A stretch of 64,000 bases of DNA from Alistipes sp. An66 (lineage in GTDB: Bacteria; Bacteroidota; Bacteroidia; Bacteroidales; Rikenellaceae). The DNA lies in contig NZ_NFHT01000012.1 in assembly GCF_002161445.1 (NCBI RefSeq), positions 1-64,000 of the forward strand, in the 5' to 3' direction. Position numbers and translations under genes: made by a program. The notes beneath the pieces are model-generated. The model did no database searches. It was given only the letters and a program-made list of their open reading frames with translations, and was not told where the DNA came from. Each line of letters opens with the position of its first letter. Position 1 is the stretch's first letter. Positions 45,211 to 54,392 of this stretch are shown here, in pieces.

Positions 45211-45987
45211 ATGATCTATTTGAAAACAGACGAGGAGATCGAACTGCTCCGCGAAAACAATATTCTGGTGTCGAAGACCCTGGCGGAAGTGGGGCGCCAC
45301 ATCCGTCCGGGGATCTCGACCCTGGAACTGGATCGCATCGCCGAGGAGTTTATCCGCGCGCACGGCGCAGTTCCGGCTTTCCTCGGGTATCAGGGATTTC
45401 CCGCTTCGTTATGCATATCGGTTAACGAACAGGTAGTTCACGGTATCCCATCCTCGAAATGCGTCCTCCGTGAGGGCGACATCGTTTCGGTCGATTGCGG
45501 TACGTTTATGAAGGGGTTTGTTGGTGATTCGGCGTATACGTTCGCCGTCGGAGAGGTTGCCGAGGATGTACGGCAGCTCATGGAGGTCACCAAAGAGGCT
45601 CTTTATAAAGGTACGGCACAGGCAAAGGCCGGCAATCGCGTGGGCGACGTGTCGGCGGCCGTGCAGGAGCACGCCGAAAGCTTCGGCTACGGCGTGGTGC
45701 GCGAGTTGGAAGGTCACGGACTGGGTCGGAAAATGCACGAAGACCCGGGTGTCCCCAATTACGGCGCACGCGGCAGAGGCCCCCTGCTCAAAGAGGGCAT
45801 GGTCATCTGCATCGAACCCATGATCAACATGGGGACCAAGGCGGTGGTGTTCGAACGGGATGGCTGGACGGTCCGCACACGGGACCGCAAGCCTGCGGCT
45901 CACTACGAGTTCGCGGTTGCGATCCGCAAGTCCGGGCCCGATGTCCTGACGGACTTCAATATCATCGAACAGGCAATTAACAACTGA
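45211..45987 (+). CDS. map: Type I methionine aminopeptidase
   Basis: Map removes the initiator methionine from new proteins. The 258-residue pita-bread enzyme has metal ligands in VSVDCG, FVGDSAYTF, the histidine of ELEGHGLGRKMHEDP, CIEPMIN, and the final glutamate in AAHYEFAVAI. It lies between secY and infA. Confidence 0.97.
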   Translation: MIYLKTDEEIELLRENNILVSKTLAEVGRHIRPGISTLELDRIAEEFIRAHGAVPAFLGYQGFPASLCISVNEQVVHGIPSSKCVLREGDIVSVDCGTFMKGFVGDSAYTFAVGEVAEDVRQLMEVTKEALYKGTAQAKAGNRVGDVSAAVQEHAESFGYGVVRELEGHGLGRKMHEDPGVPNYGARGRGPLLKEGMVICIEPMINMGTKAVVFERDGWTVRTRDRKPAAHYEFAVAIRKSGPDVLTDFNIIEQAINN

Positions 45988-45993
45988 AACTCT

Positions 45994-46212
45994 ATGGCAA
46001 AACAAGCAGCTATCGAACGTGACGGCACGATTATCGAAGCCCTGTCGAATGCGATGTTCCGCGTCGAACTGGACAACGGTCACGTGCTTACCGCTCATAT
46101 CTCCGGCAAGATGCGGATGCACTACATCAAGATCCTGCCCGGGGATAAAGTAAAAGTGGAGATGACGCCCTATGACCTTACCAAAGGACGTATCTCTTTC
46201 CGGTACAAATAA
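45994..46212 (+). CDS. infA: Translation initiation factor IF-1
   Basis: IF-1 binds the A site of the 30S subunit during initiation. The 72-residue OB-fold protein shows [20 protein letters not shown] and [19 protein letters not shown], and ends FRYK. It is 6 bases after map. Confidence 0.97.
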   Translation: MAKQAAIERDGTIIEALSNAMFRVELDNGHVLTAHISGKMRMHYIKILPGDKVKVEMTPYDLTKGRISFRYK

Positions 46213-46227
46213 TTAGACGCTTGAAAA

Positions 46228-46344
46228 ATGAAAGTCAAAGCATCCATCAAGAAGAGAAGCGAGGATTGCAAGATCGTGAAGCGCAAAGGCAAGCTTTACG
46301 TCATCTGCAAGAAGAATCCCAAGTTCAAAATGCGCCAGGGTTAG
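46228..46344 (+). CDS. rpmJ: Ribosomal protein L36
   Basis: The 38-residue protein reads [19 protein letters not shown] and ends PKFKMRQG, clearly L36. The zinc form has three cysteines and a histidine; here the first cysteine is Ser11 and the histidine of PKHK is Phe. Two of four ligands are therefore lost and zinc binding is unlikely. It lies 15 bases after infA and 31 before rpsM. Confidence 0.96.
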   Translation: MKVKASIKKRSEDCKIVKRKGKLYVICKKNPKFKMRQG

Positions 46345-46375
46345 TTTAACAAGTTAAAAAAGAAGGAATTACAAT

Positions 46376-46756
46376 ATGGCACGTATTGTCGGTGTAGATT
46401 TACCGAAAAACAAGAGAGGCGAGATCGGCCTGACCTATATCTACGGCATCGGTCGTTCTACGGCTCGCAAGATTCTCGACGCCGCAGGCATCAGCTACGA
46501 CGTCAAGGTTCAGGACTGGTCGGACGACCAGGTCGGCGCAATCCGTTCGCAGATTGCCGAAATGGGCATCAAGGTCGAGGGCGAATGCCGCTCGATGGTC
46601 CAGTTGAACATCAAACGACTCATGGATATCGGCTGCTACCGGGGTATCCGTCACCGTCTGGGCCTTCCGGTCCGCGGCCAGTCGACCAAGAACAACGCGC
46701 GTACCCGCAAGGGCCGCAAGAAGACCGTCGCAAACAAGAAAAAGGCAACGAAGTAA
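46376..46756 (+). CDS. rpsM: Ribosomal protein S13
   Basis: S13 forms bridges between subunits at the 30S head. The 126-residue protein shows [21 protein letters not shown] and [29 protein letters not shown] end. It starts the alpha-operon portion. Confidence 0.98.
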   Translation: MARIVGVDLPKNKRGEIGLTYIYGIGRSTARKILDAAGISYDVKVQDWSDDQVGAIRSQIAEMGIKVEGECRSMVQLNIKRLMDIGCYRGIRHRLGLPVRGQSTKNNARTRKGRKKTVANKKKATK

Positions 46757-46769
46757 TCTTTAAGGAATT

Positions 46770-47159
46770 ATGGCAAAGAAAACTGGAACAGTCAAGAAGA
46801 AGGTTGTCAAGGTGGGCGCCGTGGGCAATGCCTATGTTCACTCCACTTTCAACAACGTAATCATCACCATCACCAACGAGGTGGGCGATGTCATCAGCTG
46901 GTCGTCGGCCGGTAAGATGGGATTCCGTGGTTCGAAGAAGAATACTCCGTATGCCGCCCAGACGTCGGCCGCCGATTGCGCCAAGGTCGCTTACGACATG
47001 GGTCTGCGCAAGGTCAAGGTCTATGTCAAGGGTCCGGGTGCGGGTCGCGAGTCGGCCGTGCGCACCATCCACGGAGCCGGTATCGAGGTGATGGAGATCA
47101 TCGACGTCACTCCGCTGCCGCACAACGGCTGCCGTGCTCCCAACCGTCGCCGTGTATAG
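46770..47159 (+). CDS. rpsK: Ribosomal protein S11
   Basis: S11 lies on the 30S platform near the E site. The 129-residue protein has [39 protein letters not shown] and the end [14 protein letters not shown] 54-base gap precedes rpsD. Confidence 0.98.
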   Translation: MAKKTGTVKKKVVKVGAVGNAYVHSTFNNVIITITNEVGDVISWSSAGKMGFRGSKKNTPYAAQTSAADCAKVAYDMGLRKVKVYVKGPGAGRESAVRTIHGAGIEVMEIIDVTPLPHNGCRAPNRRRV

Positions 47160-47213
47160 TTGCCGGTCGGAACGGAAAGGAAATATTTCAAGGTTTTTTA
47201 ATATTGCAAGACA

Positions 47214-47822
47214 ATGGGAAAATACATAGGACCTAAATCGAAAATCGCCCGCCGGTTCGGCGAAGCTATCTATGGTGCGGACAAGGTGCTCGAAAAGCGC
47301 AATGTTCCCCCCGGACAGCACGGTCTGGCGCGCAAGCGCAAGAAAGTGTCGGAGTACGGCACGCAGTTGAGCGAGAAGCAGAAGGCCAAATACACCTACG
47401 GACTTCTGGAAAAGCAGTTCTCGCGCACGTATGAACAGGCAGCCCGTATGGGCGGTATCACGGGCGAGAACCTGCTGAAACTGCTCGAATGCCGTCTGGA
47501 CAACGTCGTTTACCGCTTGGGTATCGCTCCGACGCGTGCAGCTGCCCGTCAGCTCGTTTCGCACTGCCACATCTGTGTGAACGGCAAGGTCGTGAACATT
47601 CCGTCGTACTCGCTGCGTGCGGGGGACATCGTGTCGGTTCGCGAGAAGTCGAAGAGCCTCGAAGTGATTACGGCCTCCCTGTCCGGTTCGTCGAAGAGCC
47701 GCTACGCCTGGTTGGAGTGGGACAACGCCACGATGAGCGGCAAGTTCCTCCAGCGTCCGGAGCGTGAGGAGATCCCCGAAAACATCAAGGAGCAGCTTAT
47801 CGTCGAGTTGTACTCGAAGTAG
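47214..47822 (+). CDS. rpsD: Ribosomal protein S4
   Basis: S4 nucleates 30S assembly and in E. coli represses the alpha operon. The 202-residue protein has [20 protein letters not shown], the S4 RNA-binding domain. The N-terminal zinc cysteines of some S4 proteins are absent ([14 protein letters not shown]). Confidence 0.98.
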   Translation: MGKYIGPKSKIARRFGEAIYGADKVLEKRNVPPGQHGLARKRKKVSEYGTQLSEKQKAKYTYGLLEKQFSRTYEQAARMGGITGENLLKLLECRLDNVVYRLGIAPTRAAARQLVSHCHICVNGKVVNIPSYSLRAGDIVSVREKSKSLEVITASLSGSSKSRYAWLEWDNATMSGKFLQRPEREEIPENIKEQLIVELYSK

Positions 47823-47845
47823 TAATCAAAACAAATTCACGCATT

Positions 47846-48838
47846 ATGGCAATATTAGCATTCCAGAAACCTGAGAAGGTTATTATGCTTGAATCCACTT
47901 CGTCGTTCGGGAAGTTCGAATTCCGACCGTTGGAGCCCGGATTCGGCATGACTGTCGGTAACGCTTTGCGCCGGATCCTGCTCTCTTCGCTCGAAGGGTA
48001 TGCGATTACGACTGTCAAGGTAGCCGGTGTCGACCATGAGTTTGCCGCTATTCCCGGTGTGATGGAGGACATGTTGAACATCATCCTCAATCTCAAACAG
48101 GTTCGCTTTATCCGCACAGTCGACAACCAGGATGCCGAAAAAGTGTCCATTAACGTTGCGGGTGTGACGGAGCTGACTGCCGGATATATCTCGAATTACC
48201 TGTCGTTCTTCAAAGTTCTGAATCCGGATCTGGTGATCTGCCACCTGGCTCCGGGTACGAAGATGCAGATGACGCTCACGATCGGCAAAGGCCGTGGTTA
48301 TGTTCCCGCCGAGGAGAACACGCCTGCCGACTGCGAGTTCGGGACGCTCCCGATCGATTCGATCTTCACGCCGATCAAGAACGTGAAGTACTCGATCGAG
48401 AACTACCGCGTCGAGCAGAAGACCGACTACGAGAAGCTGAATTTGGAAATTACTACCGACGGGTCGATTCACCCCAAAGAGGCCTTGAAGGAGGCCGCCA
48501 AGATCCTCATCCAGCACTTCATGCTCTTCTCGGACGAGAAGATCACCGTCAACATGGAAGATACGAACGGAGCCGAAGAGTTCGACGAGGATGTACTCCA
48601 CATGCGCCAGCTGCTGAAAACCAAGCTCTCGGATCAGGACTTGAGCGTCCGCGCCCTGAACTGCCTGAAAGCAGCCGATGTGGATACCGTCGGCGACCTG
48701 GTCAAGCTGAACCGCAACGACCTGTTGAAGTTCCGCAACTTCGGCAAGAAGTCGCTCACGGAGCTTGACGAGCTGCTGGCCTCGCTGAACCTGAAATTCG
48801 GTATGGACGTATCAATCTACAAACTTGACAAAGATTAA
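47846..48838 (+). CDS. rpoA: RNA polymerase alpha subunit
   Basis: The alpha dimer scaffolds RNA polymerase assembly and its C-terminal domain contacts activators and UP elements. The 330-residue protein has the N-terminal [23 protein letters not shown] region, a linker near 235-255, and the helix-hairpin-helix CTD ([28 protein letters not shown]). It is followed by rplQ after 4 bases. Confidence 0.98.
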   Translation: MAILAFQKPEKVIMLESTSSFGKFEFRPLEPGFGMTVGNALRRILLSSLEGYAITTVKVAGVDHEFAAIPGVMEDMLNIILNLKQVRFIRTVDNQDAEKVSINVAGVTELTAGYISNYLSFFKVLNPDLVICHLAPGTKMQMTLTIGKGRGYVPAEENTPADCEFGTLPIDSIFTPIKNVKYSIENYRVEQKTDYEKLNLEITTDGSIHPKEALKEAAKILIQHFMLFSDEKITVNMEDTNGAEEFDEDVLHMRQLLKTKLSDQDLSVRALNCLKAADVDTVGDLVKLNRNDLLKFRNFGKKSLTELDELLASLNLKFGMDVSIYKLDKD

Positions 48839-48842
48839 TTAA

Positions 48843-49430
48843 ATGAGACACAATAAGAATTTCAACCACCTCGGCCGTCAGGCGGGACACCGCAAGGCGA
48901 TGCTTTCGAACATGGCGTCGTCGCTGATTCTGCACAAACGCATCGAAACCACCGTTGCGAAGGCAAAGGCCGTTCGGCAGTTCGTGGAGCCTCTGGTCAC
49001 CAAGTCGAAGGAGGACACGACCCACTCGCGCCGCGTCGTATTCTCGTACCTGAAACAGAAGGAGGCCGTCACGGAGTTGTTCCGTACGATCGCCCCGAAG
49101 ATCGCCGAGCGTCCGGGCGGCTACACGCGGATCCTGAAAACGGGATTCCGTCTGGGCGATGCCGCCGACATGTGCATCATCGAGTTCGTGGACTTCAACG
49201 AGGCCTACACGCTCGGGATCACGCCGGCCGCCGCTTCGGAGTCGAAGCCCAAGACGCGCCGTTCGCGCAAGAGCGCCGCGAAGAAGACCGATGCCGTAGA
49301 GGATGCAACGGTCGTCGAGGGTGAGACCAAGAAGGCCGCTCCGAAGGCTCCGAAGGCCCCGAAGGCTACGGCCGCCAAGGCCGCTGCCCCGAAGGCTGCG
49401 AAGAAGACCAACGTGGGCAAGAAAATGTAA
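48843..49430 (+). CDS. rplQ: Ribosomal protein L17 with Lys/Ala-rich tail
   Basis: L17 lies beside the tunnel exit. The first 120 residues are canonical ([50 protein letters not shown]). Residues 130-195 form a low-complexity Lys/Ala/Pro tail ([14 protein letters not shown]). Enterobacterial L17 is about 127 residues, so the tail is a lineage extension. It closes the cluster before a strong terminator. Confidence 0.96.
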   Translation: MRHNKNFNHLGRQAGHRKAMLSNMASSLILHKRIETTVAKAKAVRQFVEPLVTKSKEDTTHSRRVVFSYLKQKEAVTELFRTIAPKIAERPGGYTRILKTGFRLGDAADMCIIEFVDFNEAYTLGITPAAASESKPKTRRSRKSAAKKTDAVEDATVVEGETKKAAPKAPKAPKATAAKAAAPKAAKKTNVGKKM

Positions 49431-49497
49431 TTCCCGCGGGGGGGGGTAAAGGCGAAGGGTGGACCCCGGGCCGGACTCTTTCCCGAATGCGGAACGA

Positions 49498-49549
49498 AAT
49501 CTCCGAAAGGAGCGGCTTTGCTTCGGCAAACCTCCTTTCGGGGATTTTT
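49498..49549 (+). terminator. Rho-independent terminator of the ribosomal cluster
   Basis: AATCTCCGAAAGGAG (49498-49512) pairs with CTCCTTTCGGGGATT (49532-49546) around a 19-base region, and a T run follows. It lies about 70 bases after rplQ. Confidence 0.9.
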
Positions 49550-49580
49550 CGTTGTATGGAACCATCGAATGCTTCCGGTC

Positions 49581-50249
49581 ATGAAACGTGTTCTTCTTTT
49601 GCTGGCAGGACTCCTTTTCGGGAGCCTGCATCTTGCGGCCCAAGACCTCGATTCGCTGCTGCGGGTCATTCACGACCGCGACCAGGCCGTGCGTGCGGAG
49701 GTTGTCCGCCTTTCGCAACAGGTTCCGCCTTCCGTCGATTCGCTGCTGGCGGCCTATGGACGGATGCAGACCGTCGATGCGGAGAACCAGCGCGTGGTCT
49801 CCGAACTGCTGGAAGGCGGCGGATGGCCCGAGGGAATCTCCGACGAGGCGGGTGAGACGATCTGGCTGGTAATCGACCATGCCGATTTGGAGATGCAGCG
49901 GCGCTGGATGCCCCTTATCGAGGCGCAGATGGCGGCCGGGAGGGTTTCGAAGTCGGGCTATGCGACGCTGCTCGACAGGATGCTGATGCGGGAAAAACGC
50001 CCGCAGCGATACGGGACGCAGACCGTTTCGGTTTCCCGCATGATCGAGGGGGATTCGACCCGTATGGAGCGCCAATGCTGGCTCTGGCCCGTGGAGAACC
50101 CCGATCGGCTCGATTCGTTGCGGGATGCGATGGGCTTGATTCCGGTTGCGGTTTATCTCCGGGAGGTGGAACGAGTCTATGGCGCTCCATGTCTGTGGGA
50201 TCCGCAACTCTCCGTGGAGCAGGTCGAAGCCCTGCGCTCCGAACCGTAG
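49581..50249 (+). CDS. DUF6624 family secreted protein
   Basis: The 222-residue protein has a signal peptide (MKRVLLLLAGLLFGSLHLAAQ). Its core shows the DUF6624 pattern: DRDQAVRAEV, then DAENQRVVSELLEGGGWPEGI, WLVIDHADLEMQRRWMPLI and the later RYGTQT. The function of the family is unknown. I chose the ATG at 49581, since the in-frame ATG at 49518 lies inside the terminator hairpin. Confidence 0.8.
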   Translation: MKRVLLLLAGLLFGSLHLAAQDLDSLLRVIHDRDQAVRAEVVRLSQQVPPSVDSLLAAYGRMQTVDAENQRVVSELLEGGGWPEGISDEAGETIWLVIDHADLEMQRRWMPLIEAQMAAGRVSKSGYATLLDRMLMREKRPQRYGTQTVSVSRMIEGDSTRMERQCWLWPVENPDRLDSLRDAMGLIPVAVYLREVERVYGAPCLWDPQLSVEQVEALRSEP

Positions 50250-50395
50250 CGAAAACGGGTGCATGGCGGAATCCGGAGAATTTTTTGCACGAAAATGCGG
50301 CGGAGAGGTGCGATTTTAGATTCCGTTCAGAATTCCGCCCGATCTTTGTATCGTAAAATAAAACCGAATACGTTGAACCATTCAAATTGACGATT

Positions 50396-50836
50396 ATGAA
50401 AAAGATCATGCTTACCGCCGCTCTTCTCTTTGCCGGAATCACCGCTTCGCTGGCCGATAACGACCGTCCGATTGCGCTGGACAAACTGCCCGCCGCGGCG
50501 CAGACCTTCCTGAAAACCCACTTCGCCGACCTCACCCTGGCCTATGCCGTCGAGGATCCGAAATTCGTCGGATCGGAGTACGAGGTGACCTATACGGACC
50601 GCACCGAGGTCGAATTCCGTCCGAACGGCGAGTGGTCCTCCGTGGAGCGCAGGTATGCCGCCGTGCCGGCCTCGATCGTCCCGGCGCAGATCAGCGACTA
50701 TGTGGCCAAGAGCAGCTTCCCGAACCAGTACATCAAGAAGATCGAACGCGATGCCTATACCTGGGAGATCGAGTTGTCGAACGGCATCGAGATCAAGTTC
50801 GACAGGGAGTTCCATGTGATCGACATCGACGATTGA
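50396..50836 (+). CDS. Periplasmic PepSY-like (DUF2874) protein
   Basis: The 146-residue protein has a signal peptide (1-20, ending ASLA) and two PepSY-like repeats: PIALDKLPAAAQTFLKTHF with YEVTYTDRTEVEFRPNGEW, then VPAQISDYVAKSSFPNQYIKKIE with YEVEL-like WEIELSNGIEIKFD. Such secreted proteins occur widely in Bacteroidota. Their role is not established. A weak -7 box, GATCTTTG, lies at 50341-50348. Confidence 0.85.
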   Translation: MKKIMLTAALLFAGITASLADNDRPIALDKLPAAAQTFLKTHFADLTLAYAVEDPKFVGSEYEVTYTDRTEVEFRPNGEWSSVERRYAAVPASIVPAQISDYVAKSSFPNQYIKKIERDAYTWEIELSNGIEIKFDREFHVIDIDD

Positions 50837-50896
50837 TCCCGGACCCGGGAACGGATCATCCGGCTCATTCCGCCCGGATTGCCGCCCGGCCGGCGC

Positions 50897-50941
50897 AAAA
50901 AGGACCGGACCTCTCCCGAAAGGGATGAGGTCCGGTCCTTG
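50897..50941. terminator. Bidirectional terminator between PepSY-like and MaoC genes
   Basis: A 12-bp stem (GGACCGGACCTC with GAGGTCCGGTCC) is preceded by an A run, so the minus-strand reading has a T run after the stem. The plus-strand side has only a weak T tract. Confidence 0.8.
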
Positions 50942-50981
50942 TGTGTCGGGGTCCGGTCTGGGGCAGCCCCCTGTGCGGCCG

Positions 50982-51446
50982 CTACTTGAAGTGGTAGAGG
51001 AAGATCACCGTGGCGTCCATGGCCGTCTTGGGACAGTCGCGGATTTCGAGTGAGACCTTGATCTCGGCCTTGGCGATGCCCCGCAGGTTGGCGATCGAGA
51101 CCAGCGTGGCCCGCAGCCGGACCTCGCTGCCGACCGTGACGGCCTGATTGAAGCGCAGCTTCTCGATGCCGTAGTTGACGAGCATCTTCACGTTCTCGAC
51201 CTCCACGACCTGTCCCCAGAGGTAGGGAAGCAGCGAGAGGGTCAGATAGCCGTGGGCGATGGTCGTCTTGTAGGGGCTCTCGGTCCGTGCACGTTCGGGA
51301 TCCACGTGGATCCACTGGTGGTCCAGCGTGGCGTCCGCAAAGAGGTTGATCTGTTCCTGGGTGATCTGCAAGTAGTCGGAGACGCCCAGTTCCTGTCCCG
51401 TGTAACGGGAGAAGTCGTCGAAATCGTGGATGATGAGTTTGCTCAT
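50982..51446 (-). CDS. MaoC-like dehydratase (hot-dog fold)
   Basis: The 154-residue protein has the R-hydratase motif ADATLDHQWIHVDPERA with catalytic Asp and His, then GYLTLSLLP. MaoC proteins hydrate or dehydrate enoyl-CoA thioesters. No fatty-acid genes flank it, so the substrate is open. It is a single gene with a possible promoter at 51479-51486. Confidence 0.88.
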   Translation of the reverse strand: MSKLIIHDFDDFSRYTGQELGVSDYLQITQEQINLFADATLDHQWIHVDPERARTESPYKTTIAHGYLTLSLLPYLWGQVVEVENVKMLVNYGIEKLRFNQAVTVGSEVRLRATLVSIANLRGIAKAEIKVSLEIRDCPKTAMDATVIFLYHFK

Positions 51447-51478
51447 GGGTGATAGCTATTGGTTTCCGGTATCTTCGG

Positions 51479-51486
51479 TAAAGATA
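51479..51486 (-). promoter_or_regulatory. Possible MaoC gene promoter, -7 element
   Basis: The minus strand reads TATCTTTA, one base off TAnnTTTG, 32 bases before the ATG. Confidence 0.4.
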
Positions 51487-51614
51487 GGAAAAATTTTTGC
51501 TCCCGCATCGGGATTCCGCCGAATTTACATGGGGTGTCTCTCCCGGCGGCATCAGCGACGGAGAACGGGGGTGTCGGGACCTCCGGAGACCGGATCGGGC
51601 GCCGCAGCGGTATG

Positions 51615-51646
51615 AAAAAAGCGGGTCCGAACGATTCGGACCCGCT
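51615..51646 (-). terminator. Rho-independent terminator of tpiA
   Basis: GCGGGTCCGAA (51621-51631) pairs with TTCGGACCCGC (51635-51645). On the minus strand a T run of six follows the stem. It lies about 60 bases after the tpiA stop. Confidence 0.88.
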
Positions 51647-51703
51647 CTTTTCGAGATCCCGTTTCGGCGCAGGGCCGCTCCGGGATTCCTTTACCGGGGA
51701 TTC

Positions 51704-52462
51704 CTATTTCTGAAATCCCTTGCCGATGGCGAGGAAGTCCTCGGCTTTCAGCGCGGCGCCGCCGATCAGGCCGCCGTCGACATCCTCCTTGGCGAAGATT
51801 TCGGCAGCGTTCGAGGGCTTGCACGAACCGCCGTAGAGGATCGGGCACTCGGCGGCTGCGGCGCCGAACTTGTCGGCCAGCACCTTGCGGATGTAGGCGT
51901 GGATCTCCTGTGCCTGGTCGGCCGTGGCGGTCTTGCCCGTACCGATGGCCCAGACGGGCTCGTAGGCGATGACGAGGTTCTTGAACTGCTCCTCCGTGAG
52001 GTTGTAGACGACCTCCTCGATCTGGGCCTTCACCACGTCGAAGTGTTTGCCGGCCTCGCGCTCGTCGAGGTTCTCGCCCACGCAGTAGATCGGCGTCAGA
52101 CCGTTTGCGTAGGCCTGGGCCATCTTCTTGTTGAGCGTCTCCGACGTCTCGCCGTAGTACTGGCGGCGCTCCGAGTGTCCGAGGATCACGTATTTGCAAC
52201 CCAGCGCGGCGAGCATCGAGGCTGCGACTTCACCCGTGTAGGCACCTTTGGCCTCGGCGGCGCAGTTCTGTGCACCGAGTTCGACGTCCGAGCCTTTCAG
52301 GGCCTCGGCGACCATTGCGAGGTGGGTGAACGGCGGGCAGACGATGAAGTTCACGCACGAGCATACTTCGCCGCGTCCTGCGACGACGCCCTTTGCCAGT
52401 TCGACTCCTTCGGCGGGAAGCGTATTCATCTTCCAGTTGCCGGCAACGATTTTCTTTCTCAT
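51704..52462 (-). CDS. tpiA: Triosephosphate isomerase
   Basis: TpiA interconverts dihydroxyacetone phosphate and glyceraldehyde 3-phosphate. The 252-residue TIM barrel shows GNWKMN with catalytic Lys, [13 protein letters not shown] with catalytic His, [14 protein letters not shown] with the catalytic Glu, and [10 protein letters not shown]. It follows lysS by 45 bases on the same strand. Confidence 0.98.
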   Translation of the reverse strand: MRKKIVAGNWKMNTLPAEGVELAKGVVAGRGEVCSCVNFIVCPPFTHLAMVAEALKGSDVELGAQNCAAEAKGAYTGEVAASMLAALGCKYVILGHSERRQYYGETSETLNKKMAQAYANGLTPIYCVGENLDEREAGKHFDVVKAQIEEVVYNLTEEQFKNLVIAYEPVWAIGTGKTATADQAQEIHAYIRKVLADKFGAAAAECPILYGGSCKPSNAAEIFAKEDVDGGLIGGAALKAEDFLAIGKGFQK

Positions 52463-52507
52463 AGTTTTACAAATATTTGAACAGTTGAATATTTCTGGTT
52501 GCTCCTG

Positions 52508-54235
52508 TCATTCCTGCGCGGCGCACCACGCCTTGACCTCCTCCATCGAAGGGGCTTTCAGCCCGAGCTTGTTCTTCTTGTTGAAGCCGCACAAGTCGTT
52601 GAAGAACTTGCCCGGCGCGAGTTTGCGCAGCGAGTCGACCGTCAGGTACCCCATCTTCTGGATCACCGGGACCCACTCTTCGGGGATGCCGATGGCGGTG
52701 TAGGCCTCGACGGGATCGTTCACGGGCTTCTTCTCGGGGCGCATCTGCGGGAAGAACAACACGTCCTGGATCGAGGTCTCGCCGGTCATGAACATCGTCA
52801 GGCGGTCGATGCCCATGCCCATTCCCGAGCAGGTCGGCATCCCGTATTCGAGGGCCCGGACGAAATCCATGTCGATGAACATCGCCTCGTCGTCGCCCTT
52901 CTCCGACAAGCGCAGCTGCTCCTGGAAGCGTTCCAGCTGGTCGATCGGGTCGTTGAGCTCCGAGTAGGCGTTGCAGAGCTCCTTGCCGTTGACGAAGAGT
53001 TCGAAACGCTCCGTGAGATCCTTGTTGTCGCGGTGGCGCTTGCACAGCGGCGACATCTCGATCGGGTAGTCGCAGACGAACGTCGGCTGGATGAGCTCCT
53101 CCTCGCAGTACTGCCCGAAGATGGCGTCGATCAGCTTGCCCTTGCCCATCGTATCGTCGATCTCGACGTTCAGGCGCTTGCAGGCCTCGCGCAGCTGCTC
53201 TTCGCTTTGGCCCGTGATGTCGTAGCCGGTCTTCTCGCGGATGGCGTCGGTCATCGTCAGGCGGCGGAACGGCGCCTTGAACGAGATCGGCCGACCGTCG
53301 ATCACGAGCTCCGTGGTGCCGTTCACGGCCATCGAGATGCGTTCGAGCAGCTGCTCGGTGAACTCCATCATCCAGCGGTAGTCCTTGTAGGCGACGTAGA
53401 TCTCCATGCAGGTGAACTCGGGGTTGTGCGTGCGGTCCATACCCTCGTTGCGGAAGTTCTTGCCCAGCTCGTAAACGCCGTCGAATCCGCCGACGATCAG
53501 TTTTTTGAGGTAGAGCTCCGTGGCGATGCGCAGGTAGAGGTCGATGTCGAGCGAGTTGTGGTGCGTGATGAAGGGACGCGCCGACGCGCCGCCCGGAATG
53601 GGTTGCAGGATCGGCGTCTCGACCTCGACGTAGCCCTTCGCATTGAAGAACTCGCGCATCGTGGAGATGATCTTCGCGCGCTTGACGAAGGTCTCCTTGA
53701 CCTGCGGGTTGACGATCAGGTCGAGGTAGCGCTGGCGGTAGCGGATCTCGGGGTCGGTGAAGGCGTCGAAGGTCTTGCCGTCCTTCTCCTTGACGACGGG
53801 CAGCGGGCGGATCGACTTCGAGAGCACGGTGAACGCCTTGCAGTGTACGGAGAGTTCGCCGGTGTTGGTGCGGAAGGCAAACCCTTCCACGCCGATGAAG
53901 TCGCCGATGTCGAGCAGCTTCTTGAAGACCGTGTTGTAGAGCGTCGGGTCCCCTTCGGGGCAGATGTCGTCGCGGCGGATGTAGACCTGGATGCGTCCCG
54001 TGTGGTCCTGCAACTCGAAGAACGAGGCGCTGCCCATGATGCGGCGCGACATGATGCGGCCCGCGATGCGGACCTCCTGGAAGTTCTTCGCGTTGTCGTC
54101 GTAACCCTCGGCGATTTCGCGCGCCGTGGCCGTTACGTCGTAGCGTGCGGCGGGGTAGGGTTCGATGCCCAGGTCGCGCAGGGCGTTGAGCGACTGTCTG
54201 CGAAGCTGTTCCTGTTCGCTGAGTTCGATTGCCAT
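52508..54235 (-). CDS. lysS: Lysyl-tRNA synthetase (class II)
   Basis: The 575-residue enzyme has an N-terminal OB-fold anticodon domain ([21 protein letters not shown]) and a class II catalytic core. Motif 2 is [20 protein letters not shown] and motif 3 is [12 protein letters not shown]. About 70 residues after motif 3 form a C-terminal tail ([22 protein letters not shown]) absent from E. coli LysS. I chose the ATG at 54235 ([13 protein letters not shown]), since an in-frame ATG at 54274 overlaps the promoter. Confidence 0.96.
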   Translation of the reverse strand: MAIELSEQEQLRRQSLNALRDLGIEPYPAARYDVTATAREIAEGYDDNAKNFQEVRIAGRIMSRRIMGSASFFELQDHTGRIQVYIRRDDICPEGDPTLYNTVFKKLLDIGDFIGVEGFAFRTNTGELSVHCKAFTVLSKSIRPLPVVKEKDGKTFDAFTDPEIRYRQRYLDLIVNPQVKETFVKRAKIISTMREFFNAKGYVEVETPILQPIPGGASARPFITHHNSLDIDLYLRIATELYLKKLIVGGFDGVYELGKNFRNEGMDRTHNPEFTCMEIYVAYKDYRWMMEFTEQLLERISMAVNGTTELVIDGRPISFKAPFRRLTMTDAIREKTGYDITGQSEEQLREACKRLNVEIDDTMGKGKLIDAIFGQYCEEELIQPTFVCDYPIEMSPLCKRHRDNKDLTERFELFVNGKELCNAYSELNDPIDQLERFQEQLRLSEKGDDEAMFIDMDFVRALEYGMPTCSGMGMGIDRLTMFMTGETSIQDVLFFPQMRPEKKPVNDPVEAYTAIGIPEEWVPVIQKMGYLTVDSLRKLAPGKFFNDLCGFNKKNKLGLKAPSMEEVKAWCAAQE

Positions 54236-54271
54236 ATCGTCAGTTTTATGATGTTTCGTGGTATATCCCCG

Positions 54272-54302
54272 CAAAAGTAGTGAAAAACGGGCAAATTAGC
54301 AA
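54272..54302 (-). promoter_or_regulatory. Predicted lysS promoter
   Basis: On the minus strand TTGC (54299-54302) lies 19 bases before TACTTTTG (54272-54279), a perfect TAnnTTTG. The ATG at 54235 follows after about 36 bases. Confidence 0.72.
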
Positions 54303-54331
54303 CTCGCCGGGGCGTTCAAACATCGGGCGAT

Positions 54332-54362
54332 TTTGTTTGTTCGGAAAATATTTTTATATTTA
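54332..54362 (+). promoter_or_regulatory. Predicted promoter of the nuclease lipoprotein gene
   Basis: TTTG (54332-54335) lies exactly 19 bases before TATATTTA (54355-54362), one base off TAnnTTTG. The ATG at 54393 follows after 30 bases. Confidence 0.62.
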
Positions 54363-54392
54363 ACCCCTCATGTCTAACCAAAAAACGTGTTT

